Part shown: positions 18,890 through 30,924 of the stretch, one piece after another
How the letters are laid out: each line of letters begins with the position of its first letter
Position numbering within the stretch: position 1 is the stretch's first letter
Origin: Actinomadura sp. CNU-125
GTDB lineage: Bacteria; Actinomycetota; Actinomycetes; Streptosporangiales; Streptosporangiaceae
NCBI RefSeq assembly: GCF_001942465.1
Contig: NZ_MKJY01000177.1
Coordinates: 1 to 61,362, forward strand
DNA: 61,362 nucleotides
Direction of reading: 5' to 3'
The notes under the pieces: generated by a model
Databases searched by the model: none
Told to the model about the DNA's origin: nothing
The model's input: the letters and a program-made list of their open reading frames with translations, nothing else
Translations under genes and position numbers: made by a program

Positions 18890-19831
18890 GTGAGCCGACG
18901 TTATGACTGCGCTGAGCCGATGGAGCGGACGCGAGGGATCGCGGAGGCGGTTTCGGCGGTGCGGCGCGGAGAGCTGGTGGTCCTGCCGACGGACACGGTG
19001 TACGGCGTCGGTGCCGACGCGTTCACCCCCACGGCGGTCTCGGCGCTGCTGAAGGCGAAGGGCCGGGGCCGGGAGATGCCGCCGCCGGTGCTGGTCGGGT
19101 CGGTGCGCGCCGCCACCGCGCTCGTCGAGGACCTCGGCCCCTACGGGCAGGACCTGATCGACGAGTTCTGGCCGGGCGGGCTGACGCTCGTGTGCCGCGC
19201 GAACCGCAGCCTCATGTGGGACCTCGGCGAGACCAAGGGCACGGTCGCGGTGCGCATGCCGATGCACGAACTGGCCGTCGAGCTGCTCAAGGAGACCGGC
19301 CCGCTGGCCGTCAGCAGCGCGAACCTGAGCGGCTCGCCCGCCGCGCGGACCGCGGCGGAGGCCGAGGAGATGCTCGGCGACTCGGTCTCGGTGTACCTGG
19401 ACGGCGGGACGTCCGGGCACGGCGACGCCTCGACGATCGTCGACCTGACGGGCCCCGCCCCGCGTCTGCTGCGCGCGGGCGCCGTCCCGGTCGAGAAGAT
19501 CCGCGCCATCGTCGGCATCCTGCTCACCGACGACGAGGCCAAGGACGAACCGGACGCCGCCCCGCTCTCCCTCACGAAGGAGACGTCGCCGAACACCCGC
19601 GACGACGACGCGGCGGAGTCGTCCGACGGGCCCCGCCCGTCCCTCACGAAGGACGCCCCCGCGAAGGACGGGCCGGACGAGCCCGCGCCCCCCGCGAACG
19701 ACGCTCCGAAGACGGACGAGCCCGCAGACAGCGCGAACCTCTCGAAAACCACCGAGGCCGCGGCTTCGGACACCCCTGCGGACGACGCGAAGGGAGCCTC
19801 CGACACCTCGTCCACCGACGAGAAGCGGTAG
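18890..19831 (+). CDS. Sua5/YciO/YrdC family L-threonylcarbamoyladenylate synthase
   Basis: The first ~205 residues are a YrdC-type domain (GELVVLPTDTVYGVGADAF, PPPVLVGS, FWPGGLTLVC, VAVRMPMH, PLAVSSANLSG). This enzyme makes threonylcarbamoyl-AMP from threonine, bicarbonate and ATP for the t6A37 modification of ANN-decoding tRNAs. The C-terminal ~105 residues are unrelated to the catalytic fold: acidic, rich in Asp, Ala, Pro, Ser, Thr and Lys, with repeated S-L-T-K units, and are probably disordered. The GTG at 18890 is the likely start (VSRRYDCAEP); no Shine-Dalgarno is seen and AGACTT lies 6 nt upstream. Confidence 0.9.
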   Translation: MSRRYDCAEPMERTRGIAEAVSAVRRGELVVLPTDTVYGVGADAFTPTAVSALLKAKGRGREMPPPVLVGSVRAATALVEDLGPYGQDLIDEFWPGGLTLVCRANRSLMWDLGETKGTVAVRMPMHELAVELLKETGPLAVSSANLSGSPAARTAAEAEEMLGDSVSVYLDGGTSGHGDASTIVDLTGPAPRLLRAGAVPVEKIRAIVGILLTDDEAKDEPDAAPLSLTKETSPNTRDDDAAESSDGPRPSLTKDAPAKDGPDEPAPPANDAPKTDEPADSANLSKTTEAAASDTPADDAKGASDTSSTDEKR

Positions 19832-20266
19832 GCGCACGCGCGGAAGGCCCCGCAGCCGTCCGTGGAAGGCGCGGAGACGGGTGACGGCGGCGGGACCGCC
19901 ACGGGGCCAAGCGACGAAGCCCAACGCCCGCGACGGACGCACTCACGCCCCCGCAAGAGGCGTCCGGGCAGGCGCACCCGACAGCCATCCGGCAACTTCC
20001 GGCGAGGCGCCCGGCAGACACCCGCAAGCCATCCGGCGAGGCGCCCGGCAAGCATCCGGCGTGCCTCCCGGGCCACGCTCGGGAGGCCTCCGGCAGGCTC
20101 CCCGGACGGGCGCCCGGAGGCCACCGGCGAGGCGTGTGGAGGCCTCCAGCAAGGCTCCCGGACGGTGCCCCGGCAGGCGCGCGGGAGGCGGGGGTGTCCC
20201 GGGAGCGGTACGTCACACCCGAGGATCGGGGCGTTAGGGCATCGGGCGCCGGGTAGCGATGCGACG
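19832..20266. repeat. Non-coding GC-rich spacer with degenerate repeats
   Basis: No gene could be supported here. The 18-mer CCGGCGAGGCGCCCGGCA occurs exactly at 19999-20016 and 20033-20050 (period 34 bp), each preceded by GCCATCCGG at 19984 and 20028, with further degraded copies around 20053 and 20122. Long open frames on both strands reflect the GC skew of the repeats. Confidence 0.6.
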
Positions 20267-21278
20267 ATGCGAGACGTGCGTGGCCGTGTTCGGGGGCCCG
20301 CGATCGCCGCGGGCATGCTGGTGGCGCCGCTCGTGGTGGTGCTGGTGGCGCTGCTGGTCGTGCCCGCCGCGGCGGACCGGCGGGCGCGCCCGCGGATCCC
20401 GACCTACGACGTCGTGCTCACCCTGCGCGCGGACGGGGTGCTGCACGTGCGCGAGACGATCACCTTCGACTTCGCCGACGACGGACGCGGCATCGTGCGG
20501 CGCCTGCGCTACCGGGACGGCGATCGCGTGTACGAGGTCCGGGACGTGCGCGCCAGTTCGTCCACCGGGGCGCCCGCGCGGGTGCGGACGACGAAGCTCG
20601 GCCACCACCTGCGGATCGGCGTCGGCACCGGCGGGCCGGAGGTGCGCGGACGGCAGGCGTACGTGATCGAGTACGACGTCCTGCGGGCGTTCACGCCGCG
20701 CGCGGGGTTCGACGAGCTCGAATGGGACGCGATCGGGACGGGCTGGGACGTCCCGATCGAGCACGCGGCGGTCCGGGTGGAGGGGCCGGTGCGGCTCCGC
20801 GACGTGACGTGCCTCGCCGGGACGACGGGGACGCCCGGGGCGAGCGTCGCGTGCGCGCGGGACCGGGACGGCCGTTACGCGATCGACTTCACGCAGAACG
20901 GGCTGGCGGCGGGGGAGGGGATGCGGGTGCGGGTGCGGCTGCCCCGACCGGGCGGTCGAGGGCGCCGCCGCCCGCGTACGCGCGTCCGCATTGGGCGGGG
21001 ACGTGGGCGGGGACTCGATGCTCGCGCTCGCGGTCGGGGCCGTGGTGCTGGCGGCGCGCCGACCGCCGCACGGCCTCCGCCCCCGCCTCCGCCGGGCGCG
21101 GCGGCGGGAACCGGGCTCGTCGCGGCGGGCGCGATGCTGATCGTCGCGCAGCGCGGCCGACGACGTCCTCGCCCGCGGGCCGTGGGCGTTCTCGCTGGGA
21201 GACCCCTGTCTGGCGGGGCTCGCGCTGCTGTCCGCAGGGGCTGGAATCGTTTTCGCTCACCGGGTAGGAGAGCCGTAG
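20267..21278 (+). CDS. DUF2207-like membrane protein, frame disrupted in its C-terminal part
   Basis: From ATG 20267 the product begins with a signal/membrane segment (IAAGMLVAPLVVVLVALLVVP) and a beta-rich extracytoplasmic domain resembling DUF2207 (TYDVVLTLRADGVLHVRETITFDF, GIVRRLRYRDGDRVYEV). It stays in frame 2 to about 20950. Family-like sequence then continues in other frames: PPPAYARPHWAGTWAGT in frame 1, SMLALAVGAVVLAARRP in frame 3, GLVAAGAMLIVAQRG in frame 2, and PWAFSLGDPCLAGLALLSAG ending at TAG 21276-21278 in frame 3. The frame-2 reading that continues past 21278 is therefore artificial. Either several bases are missing or the gene is decayed. Function unknown. Confidence 0.5.
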
Positions 21279-21473
21279 CGCACACGGGCGGGCACGAGTT
21301 GGGATTACAGTTGGTCGGTCCCGAGGCGAACTGATCGCCCCGGACGGCCGTCTACGTATCGAGGGACGCGTGCGGACGGACGCGCGCGAGCCCGGCACGG
21401 ACACCGGCACCGGCCACGGGCCGGCGTCGATGGCGTGGACGGCGCGAAGAACTGCGAGGGGAGGCGCGAGGGC

Positions 21474-22649
21474 GTGCGGGAGTACCTGCTGACCATTCTG
21501 GTCGCCGCTCTCGTCTCCTACGTGCTGACCCCCGCGGTCCGCAGGTTCGCGGTCTGGTTCGGCGCGCAGGCCGTCCCGCGCGACCGCGACGTGCACGTGA
21601 TCCCGACGCCCCGGCTGGGCGGGCTCGCGATGTTCGGCGGGATGGTGGCCGCGCTGGTCGTGGCGACGGGGCTGCCGCAGATGCGCCAAGTCCTGCAGGA
21701 CGGCGACATCACGGTCGCGAAGGCGCTGCTGATCTCGGGCGGGCTGATCGTGCTGGTCGGCATCGCCGACGACCGGTGGGAGGTCGACGCCCTCACCAAG
21801 TTCGCGGGGCAGGTCGCCGCGGCCGGGATCTTCATCATGCAGGGCATCCAGATCTATGTGATCCCGCTGCCGAACGGGGAGTCGCTGTCGCTGCCGCCCG
21901 CGTACGGGGTGCCGCTGACGGTGTTCGTCGTGGTCGCCACCATCAACGCGGTCAACTTCATCGACGGCCTGGACGGCCTGGCCGCGGGCGTCGTGGGCAT
22001 CGCGGCGCTCGCGCTGTTCTCGTACGCGTACATGCTGTCGAAGGCGAACGGCATGACGACGCTGACGTCCGCGACGCTGACGGCGGCGGTGCTGTTCGGG
22101 ATCTGCGCGGGTTTCCTGCCGCACAACTTCAGCCCGGCGCGGATCTTCATGGGCGACACCGGGTCGATGCTCATCGGGCTGCTGCTCAGCGCGTCGACGA
22201 TCATGCTGACCGGGCAGTTCGACCCGGCGGTCCTGTCGAACGGGCTGTTCCCGTTCTGGGTGCCGCTGCTGCTCGTCCCGGCCGTGGCGGCGGTTCCGTT
22301 CATGGACATGCTGCTGGCGGTGTGGCGCCGCACGAACCAGGGCCGGTCGCCGTTCTCGCCGGACAAGCAGCACCTGCACCACCGGCTGCTGCAGCTCGGC
22401 CACTCCACCCGCCGCGCCGTCCTGATCATGTACTTCTGGGTGGGGCTGCTGGCGTCCGGGCTGGTCGGGCTGGCGGTGTTCGACGCGGCGTGGATCACGC
22501 TCGGGGTCACCCTGCTCGTCGCGGTCGGCGGGGTGGTGCTGGTGCTGGCCGGGCCCGGTCGCGGACGGCGCCGCCGGAAGGACGCGTCCGGTCCGGGCGA
22601 CACGGGGGACGGCGCCGAGCCCGCCGCCCGCACGAAGATGCCGGTCTGA
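21474..22649 (+). CDS. WecA/MraY-type polyprenyl-phosphate glycosyl-1-phosphate transferase
   Basis: A polytopic enzyme of about 391 residues and roughly 11 transmembrane segments. It carries the hallmark cytoplasmic motifs: IADDRWEVD, NAVNFIDGLDGLAAG, MGDTGSM and the HLHHRLL histidine motif of WecA-type enzymes. It transfers a sugar-1-phosphate (usually GlcNAc-1-P) from a UDP-sugar to decaprenyl phosphate, starting cell-wall polymer synthesis. The GTG at 21474 was chosen over ATG 21435 because AGGGGAGG lies at about 21457-21464 and the membrane segment begins right after. The location just upstream of the ATP synthase operon is conserved in actinobacteria. Confidence 0.9.
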   Translation: MREYLLTILVAALVSYVLTPAVRRFAVWFGAQAVPRDRDVHVIPTPRLGGLAMFGGMVAALVVATGLPQMRQVLQDGDITVAKALLISGGLIVLVGIADDRWEVDALTKFAGQVAAAGIFIMQGIQIYVIPLPNGESLSLPPAYGVPLTVFVVVATINAVNFIDGLDGLAAGVVGIAALALFSYAYMLSKANGMTTLTSATLTAAVLFGICAGFLPHNFSPARIFMGDTGSMLIGLLLSASTIMLTGQFDPAVLSNGLFPFWVPLLLVPAVAAVPFMDMLLAVWRRTNQGRSPFSPDKQHLHHRLLQLGHSTRRAVLIMYFWVGLLASGLVGLAVFDAAWITLGVTLLVAVGGVVLVLAGPGRGRRRRKDASGPGDTGDGAEPAARTKMPV

Positions 22650-22738
22650 CGAACGCGGTCCGACCCGCCCCGAAGGCCCGCCCGGACGGTCGTTCCGCGC
22701 GATGGTTCCGTGATTTGCGCCACTCTGTGACGTCCGGA

Positions 22739-22755
22739 CCCCCGCACACCGGGGG
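22739..22755 (+). terminator. Terminator hairpin after the WecA-like gene
   Basis: CCCCCG (22739-22744) pairs with CGGGGG (22750-22755) around CACAC. It separates cell-wall and ATP synthase transcription. Confidence 0.55.
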
Positions 22756-22956
22756 CGGCGCGCGTACCCGTCGGTAATGATCAGGCGAGCAGGGACGCGT
22801 CACTCGGTGTGTTCGCTTATGGTCGGTTCTGTCGGCATCCGCCCGGAGACATTCCGGGCGCCGGCGTCGGCCACAATGCCCCCCACCTCGGTGGAACGTC
22901 GCGCGAACGGTATCCGCCGACGTGCGTCGATGAGCCGAGCGGCTGCCGGACATCGC

Positions 22957-22973
22957 ATTACCTAGAGGGTAAT
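22957..22973. promoter_or_regulatory. Palindrome upstream of the atp operon
   Basis: ATTACC-TAGAG-GGTAAT is a perfect dyad immediately before a -35-like TTGTGG, where an activator or repressor could contact RNA polymerase. The regulator is unknown. Confidence 0.45.
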
Positions 22974-23048
22974 TGTGGACATTCCGGACGCTTGTGATAC
23001 CTTTCACGAACAAGAGACGAACACTCAACGTGACCAGCCGGAGCCCTC

Positions 23049-23468
23049 ATGCAACCTTCCGACGCCCGGATGCTCCGCGGCGCCGCGATCCCGACCGCGG
23101 TGGTCGGCGTGGGTGCCGTCCTGATCGGCCTGCTGACCGCGGGCACCAAGGGACTTTTCGGCGCGGCCCTGGCCGCCATCGTGGTGATCGCCTTCTTCTC
23201 CCTCAGCGCCCTGGTGGTGTCGTGGGCCGGCCGGATCTCCGCGCAGACGATGATGCTGGCCGCGCTGGCCAGCTACGTCGTGAAAATCCTCGTGGTGATG
23301 GTGCTGGTCACGCTCATCGACGAGGTGTCGATCTGGAACACGACGGTCTTCGCCTGGTCGGTCATCGGACTGGCCCTGACGTGGATCGCGGCGGAGTTCC
23401 GGGTCACGTTGCAGCGGGGGAGGCCCTACATTGACGAGCCCGAGAGCGCCCTGGACCGGAGCCCGTGA
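23049..23468 (+). CDS. ATP synthase protein I-like membrane protein
   Basis: A 139-residue protein with four predicted membrane segments (AAIPTAVVGVGAVLIGLLTAG, FGAALAAIVVIAFFSLSALVV, MMLAALASYVVKILVVMVLV, FAWSVIGLALTWIAAEFRV), the topology of AtpI-type proteins. AtpI assists assembly of the c-ring or of the synthase in known systems. It is the first gene of the atp operon region, preceded by CCGGAG. The call rests on topology and position rather than on a sharp motif. Confidence 0.7.
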   Translation: MQPSDARMLRGAAIPTAVVGVGAVLIGLLTAGTKGLFGAALAAIVVIAFFSLSALVVSWAGRISAQTMMLAALASYVVKILVVMVLVTLIDEVSIWNTTVFAWSVIGLALTWIAAEFRVTLQRGRPYIDEPESALDRSP

Positions 23469-23536
23469 TGAAGCGCTCACGCACGGTGCCGGCGCCAGTG
23501 CCGACACCGCGTCCGGTTCTCAGGGACTACTCCAAT

Positions 23537-23566
23537 ATGACCACCGCCATGATGGCCTGCTATCGT
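23537..23566 (+). promoter_or_regulatory. Candidate promoter of the AtpZ-like gene
   Basis: ATGACC (23537-23542) and TATCGT (23561-23566) form a plausible -35/-10 pair with an 18-bp spacer, 11 bp before the ATG at 23577. It would make the downstream atp genes expressible independently of the atpI-like gene. Confidence 0.4.
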
Positions 23567-23576
23567 CCGGAGCGCG

Positions 23577-23801
23577 ATGAGCGAGCAGAAGCGTCGGCCG
23601 GAGGACGGTCAACGGGAATTCTCCGACGCCGCCTGGTCCACACCCAGCTACCTCCTGTCCGGGATGATCATCTGGGGCGGCCTCGGCTGGCTGCTGGCCA
23701 AGTGGACGGGACAGATGTGGTTCACCCCGGTCGGCGTGGTCATCGGCATCGGGCTCGCCATCTACCTGATGTACGTGAAGTACGGTCGCCATTCCGCCTG
23801 A
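23577..23801 (+). CDS. AtpZ/AtpI family protein
   Basis: A 74-residue protein with a hydrophilic N-terminus and two transmembrane helices (LLSGMIIWGGLGWLLAKWTG and FTPVGVVIGIGLAIYLMYVKY), the pattern of the small AtpZ family often encoded at the start of ATP synthase operons. AtpZ with AtpI has been proposed to transport Mg or Ca for the synthase. GGAG lies 4-7 nt before the ATG. It is followed by atpB after 61 bp. Confidence 0.8.
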   Translation: MSEQKRRPEDGQREFSDAAWSTPSYLLSGMIIWGGLGWLLAKWTGQMWFTPVGVVIGIGLAIYLMYVKYGRHSA

Positions 23802-23862
23802 GCGGCCCCGCCGCCGAGGAAGCCTTCGTGATCCATCGCCACATTGATGAAGGGAACGCCGC

Positions 23863-24660
23863 GTGAACGCGCAGACGGTCCTCGCCTCCACCGGTGGAGG
23901 GGAGTTCCAGGCCCCGGGGCCGGAGCTCTTCGATTTCCCGCCCCTGTTCGCCGGCGGCCCCGAGTGGCTGACCAAGCCGGTGCTGTTCGCGGTCGTCGGC
24001 GCCCTCGTCGTGTGCGCCTTCTGCTGGAGCGCGTTCGCCAAGCCGAAGCTGGTGCCGCGGGGCATGCAGAACATCGGTGAGATCGGCTACGTGTTCGTCC
24101 GCGACCAGATCGCCCGCCCGTTCCTCGGGAAGAACACCGAGCGCTGGATGCCGCTGCTCATGTCGGTGTTCCTGCTGGTCTGGGTGTGGAACATCTTCGC
24201 GGTCGTCCCGGTGCTGCAGTTCCCGATCGCGTCGCACATCGCGTTCCCGATCGTGCTGGCGCTGTTCATCTACTTCATCAAGATCTACCTGGGCATCAAG
24301 CACCAGGGGCCGGGCAAGTACTTCACGGACATGATCCCGAAGGGGCTGCCCCTCCCCGTCTACTTCCTGCTGGTGCCGATCGAGTACCTGTCGACCTTCA
24401 TCCTGGCGCCCTTCACCCACGCGGTGCGGCTGTTCGCCAACATGTTCGCCGGGCACATGATCTTGGCGTTCTTCAGCCTCGTCGGCTTCTGGTTCCTGTT
24501 CGAGAAGCCCACGGCCATGGGGTTCGGAGTGGGCATCGTCGGCGTGATCGTCACCATCCTGCTGACCGCGTTCGAGCTGCTCATCCAGTTCCTGCAGGCT
24601 TTCCTGTTCGCGATGCTGGCCGCCATGTACATCCAGAGCGGACTGGAAGCCGACCACTAA
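23863..24660 (+). CDS. atpB: F1Fo ATP synthase subunit a
   Basis: Subunit a forms the proton half-channels next to the c-ring. The 265-residue protein has about six membrane segments, with the essential Arg in F-T-H-A-V-R-L-F-A-N-M-F-A-G-H and the C-terminal family end FLQAFLFAMLAAMYIQSGL. The GTG at 23863 follows AAGGGAA. Subunit order in the operon is a, c, b, delta, alpha, gamma, beta, epsilon, the standard bacterial order. Confidence 0.96.
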   Translation: MNAQTVLASTGGGEFQAPGPELFDFPPLFAGGPEWLTKPVLFAVVGALVVCAFCWSAFAKPKLVPRGMQNIGEIGYVFVRDQIARPFLGKNTERWMPLLMSVFLLVWVWNIFAVVPVLQFPIASHIAFPIVLALFIYFIKIYLGIKHQGPGKYFTDMIPKGLPLPVYFLLVPIEYLSTFILAPFTHAVRLFANMFAGHMILAFFSLVGFWFLFEKPTAMGFGVGIVGVIVTILLTAFELLIQFLQAFLFAMLAAMYIQSGLEADH

Positions 24661-24999
<339 letters not shown>

Positions 25000-25030
25000 T
25001 CGGGCCTCAACCCGAGGAGGGGCTGTAGAC

Positions 25031-25588
25031 ATGATCACAGCGACTTCCGTCCTCGCGGCGGAGGAGAACAACCCTCTGCTTCCGCACCCGTACGAGCTGG
25101 TCGTCGGGATCTTCTCGTTCCTGATCGTCCTCATCGTCGTCGGCAAGATCCTCGTGCCGCGCATCCAGCAGACGCTGGAGGAGCGGCACGACGAGATCGA
25201 GGGCGGTCTCCGGCGGGCCGAGGAGGCCAAGGCCGAGGCCGACCGCATGCTCGAGGACTACAAGGCGCGGGAGAAGAAGGCCGCCGTCGACGCGTCCGAG
25301 GCGCGTCGCAAGGCCGAGGAGCAGGCCGCCGAGATCGTCGCGGAGGCCAAGGAGCGGGCCCAGGTCGAGGCCAACCGCATCACCGAGGCCGCCAAGGCCG
25401 AGATCGAGGCGGAGCGCCAGCAGGCCCTCGCGGCGCTGCGCGCCGAAGTCGGCACGCTCTCGGTCGACCTCGCCGGACGTGTCGTGGGCGAGTCCCTTGA
25501 GGACAGCGCGCGGCAGAGCCGGGTGATCGACCGGTTCCTCGAAGAGCTCGAGGACCGTGCTCGCACGCAGGAGCAGATCACATCATGA
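25031..25588 (+). CDS. atpF: F1Fo ATP synthase subunit b
   Basis: A 185-residue peripheral-stalk subunit: a short N-terminal segment, one membrane helix (LVVGIFSFLIVLIVVGKIL) and a long charged coiled coil (EIEGGLRRAEEAKAEADRML and onward). It is a single b subunit, not the b-delta fusion found in mycobacteria. GAGGAGGGG precedes the ATG. The stop overlaps the atpH ATG (ATGA). Confidence 0.95.
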   Translation: MITATSVLAAEENNPLLPHPYELVVGIFSFLIVLIVVGKILVPRIQQTLEERHDEIEGGLRRAEEAKAEADRMLEDYKAREKKAAVDASEARRKAEEQAAEIVAEAKERAQVEANRITEAAKAEIEAERQQALAALRAEVGTLSVDLAGRVVGESLEDSARQSRVIDRFLEELEDRARTQEQITS

Positions 25589-26412
25589 CCATCACGGGAG
25601 CGGTGAGCAGGGCGTCGCTGGCCGAGGCCGGGGAGCGGCTGGAGGCGGTAGTCGCCTCCGGCGACGCGGACCTGGCCCGGCTGGGCGGCGACCTGTTCTC
25701 GGTGCTGCACCTGATCGACCGCGAGCACGGGCTGCGGCGGGCGGTGTCGGACCCCTCGCGGGACGGCGCCGACAAGGCGCAGCTCGTCCGGATCCTGCTG
25801 GAGGGCAAGGTCACCCCGGCCGCTCTCGGGCTGGTCGCCGACGTCGTCGCACTGCGCTGGTCGTCCCCCTCGGAGCTGGCGGACGCGGTGGAGGTCCTCG
25901 CGGTCACCGCCGAGGCCGCGCGCGCCGAGGCGGACGGCAAGATCGACGACCTGGAGGACGAGCTGTTCCGGTTCTCCCGGCTCGTCGAGGGCGAGGCGGA
26001 ACTGCGCGCCGCGCTGACGAACCGCGCCCTGCCGGACGACCGCAAGGTCGGGGTCCTCGGCGCGCTGCTGGACGGCAAGGTCACCGCGGCCACGTCGGCC
26101 CTGGTCACCGAGGTCGTACTGCGGCCCCGAGGACGTACGCTGGAGGGCGGGCTCGGCGAGTACGGCAAGCTCGTCACCCGGCGCCGGCAGCGGCTGGTGG
26201 CGCTGGTGCGCACGCCGGTGGAGCTTTCGGAGTCGCAGCGGACGCGGCTCGCGGCGGTGCTCGCCGCCGCGTACGGCCACGACGTACACCTGAACATCGA
26301 GCTCGACCCGTCCACGATCGGCGGCCTGTCGATCCAGATCGGGGACGAGATCATCGACGGCACGATCGCCGGACGGCTGGACGACGTCCGCCGGCGGCTC
26401 GGCACCGGCTGA
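25585..26412 (+). CDS. atpH: F1Fo ATP synthase subunit delta
   Basis: A 275-residue OSCP/delta subunit linking the peripheral stalk to F1. The length matches the extended actinobacterial form (classical delta is about 180 residues). The C-terminal half has family blocks [39 protein letters not shown] and the ending [21 protein letters not shown]. It starts within the atpF stop codon, so stalk subunits are translationally coupled. Confidence 0.94.
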   Translation: MTITGAVSRASLAEAGERLEAVVASGDADLARLGGDLFSVLHLIDREHGLRRAVSDPSRDGADKAQLVRILLEGKVTPAALGLVADVVALRWSSPSELADAVEVLAVTAEAARAEADGKIDDLEDELFRFSRLVEGEAELRAALTNRALPDDRKVGVLGALLDGKVTAATSALVTEVVLRPRGRTLEGGLGEYGKLVTRRRQRLVALVRTPVELSESQRTRLAAVLAAAYGHDVHLNIELDPSTIGGLSIQIGDEIIDGTIAGRLDDVRRRLGTG

Positions 26413-26452
26413 GGCCGGCAGAGCTGACCCAAAAGGGAGCAAGAGAGGAATC

Positions 26453-28090
<1,638 letters not shown>

Positions 28091-28096
28091 CGGGCG

Positions 28097-28996
28097 ATGG
28101 CCCAGGTTCGCCAACTCCGGCAGAAGATCAGGTCGGTCAAGTCGACGGCCAAGATCACGCGTGCCCAGGAGATGATCGCCACCTCGCGGATCGTCAAGGC
28201 CCAGCAGGCGGTGGCGGCGTCCAAGCCGTACGCCGACCAGATCACGCAGGCCCTGTCCGCGCTGGTGAGCCACCACGTCGGTGTCGATCATCCGCTGTTG
28301 CACGAGCAGCCGACCGACAACCGCAGCGCGGTGCTGATCGTCACCAGCGACAGCGGCTTCTGCGGCGCGTACAACGTCAACGTCATCCGTGAGGCCGAGG
28401 CGCTGATCAAGCGGCTGCGGGAGCAGGGCCGCGAGCCCGTCCCGTACGTGATCGGCAACAAGGGCATCACCTGGTACCGGTTCCGCGACCGGCACATCCA
28501 GGAGACGTGGTCGGGCTTCACCGACCGGCCCGACTTCGCCTCGGCGGAGCGGATCGGCCGGCGGATGACCGACGACTTCCTGAAGACGGACGCGGAGGGC
28601 GGCGTCGGTGAGATCCACGTGGTCTACACCGAGTTCGTCTCGATGCTGACGCAGGAGGTGCGGGTCACCCGCCTCATGCCCCTGGAGATCCAGGAGGACA
28701 AGGGGCTGGACGGCAAGGTCCCGCCGGCGTACGACTTCGAGCCGTCGGCGCAGGCCGCACTGGATCTGCTGCTGCCCAACTATGTCGAGAGCCGCATCTT
28801 CCACATGCTCCTGCAGTCGGCGGCGTCCTACCAGGCGTCGAAGCAGCGGGCGATGAAGTCGGCGACCGACAACGCGAACGATTTGGTCGAGGTCTACACG
28901 CGCCAGATGAACCAGGTGCGGCAGGCCATGATCACCCAGGAAATCAGCGAGATCGTCGGTGGCGCTGACGCGCTCGCCGATTCTGGCGGGGAGTAG
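28097..28996 (+). CDS. atpG: F1Fo ATP synthase subunit gamma
   Basis: The 299-residue central rotor shaft. N-terminal helix QLRQKIRSVKSTAKITRAQEMI and C-terminal helix with MKSATDNANDLVEVYTRQMN and RQAMITQEISEIVGGADAL are diagnostic. The Rossmann-like middle domain contains SDSGFCGAYNVNV. It lies 6 bp after atpA and 3 bp before atpD. Confidence 0.96.
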   Translation: MAQVRQLRQKIRSVKSTAKITRAQEMIATSRIVKAQQAVAASKPYADQITQALSALVSHHVGVDHPLLHEQPTDNRSAVLIVTSDSGFCGAYNVNVIREAEALIKRLREQGREPVPYVIGNKGITWYRFRDRHIQETWSGFTDRPDFASAERIGRRMTDDFLKTDAEGGVGEIHVVYTEFVSMLTQEVRVTRLMPLEIQEDKGLDGKVPPAYDFEPSAQAALDLLLPNYVESRIFHMLLQSAASYQASKQRAMKSATDNANDLVEVYTRQMNQVRQAMITQEISEIVGGADALADSGGE

Positions 28997-30429
<1,433 letters not shown>

Positions 30430-30503
30430 TCCGCTCCGGCGCGGCCGGGTCCCCCGCCGGGGACCGCGCGCCGGAACCGCTCCAGTAATCGGAGGATTGT
30501 GAC

Positions 30504-30893
30504 GTGGCAACCCTGAAGGTCGGGCTGGTCTCGCCGGAGCGCGAGGTCTGGTCCGGCGACGCCAAGATGGTGGTCGCGCAGACCATCGAGGGCTCGCTCG
30601 GCATCCTGCCGGGGCACGCCCCGGTGCTCGGCGTCCTCCTCGACGGCAGCGTGGTCAAGATCGAGCCCGCCGACGGCGGCGCGCCGGTCACCGCGATGGT
30701 CGGCAGCGGCTTCTTCTCCGTCGCGGGCGACGAGGTGTCGGTGCTGGCCGAGCAGGCCGAACTGAGCAACGAGGTCGACGTGGCGGCGGCGAAGCGCGCG
30801 CTGGAGGCGGCGCAGGCGTCCGGCGACGACGAAGACGGCACGGCGGAGCGGCGGGCGCTGGCGCGGCTGCGCGCGGCGGGCGTCGAAGCCTAG
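30504..30893 (+). CDS. atpC: F1Fo ATP synthase subunit epsilon
   Basis: A 129-residue subunit with the N-terminal beta-sandwich (LKVGLVSPEREVWSGDAKMV, GILPGHAPVLGVLLDG) and a C-terminal helical hairpin (VDVAAAKRALEAAQASG, then RRALARLRAAG) that can inhibit ATP hydrolysis. The GTG at 30504 has GGAGGATT upstream. It closes the synthase operon; the next gene follows after 31 bp and may be co-transcribed. Confidence 0.94.
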   Translation: MATLKVGLVSPEREVWSGDAKMVVAQTIEGSLGILPGHAPVLGVLLDGSVVKIEPADGGAPVTAMVGSGFFSVAGDEVSVLAEQAELSNEVDVAAAKRALEAAQASGDDEDGTAERRALARLRAAGVEA

Positions 30894-30924
30894 TAAACGA
30901 GGCAGAGCGGAACGGCGGGGGGAT

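Larger units (their letters stand above)
22650..23048 (+). promoter_or_regulatory. Spacer with terminator and ATP synthase operon promoter region
   Basis: No gene is supported in these 399 bp. The first part holds the wecA-like terminator (22739-22755). The last 100 bp hold the dyad at 22957-22973 and, directly after it, TTGTGG (22974-22979) with TACCTT about 19 bp further on, a possible -35/-10 pair for the atp operon. An imperfect dyad GTGA-N6-TCAC overlaps that -10. Confidence 0.45.

Noticed and set aside
19984..20150. CRISPR array
   Set aside because: Repeats are few, degenerate, GC-rich and without unique spacers; no cas genes are near.
19141..20316. A 391-codon minus-strand frame over the Sua5-like gene and the repeat spacer
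   Set aside because: Composition follows the repeats and the antisense of the Sua5-like gene; no motif, no start signal.
22777..22997. Two overlapping 62-codon frames upstream of the atp operon
   Set aside because: No ribosome-binding site, no similarity between frames and known families, and they overlap the likely promoter and palindrome.
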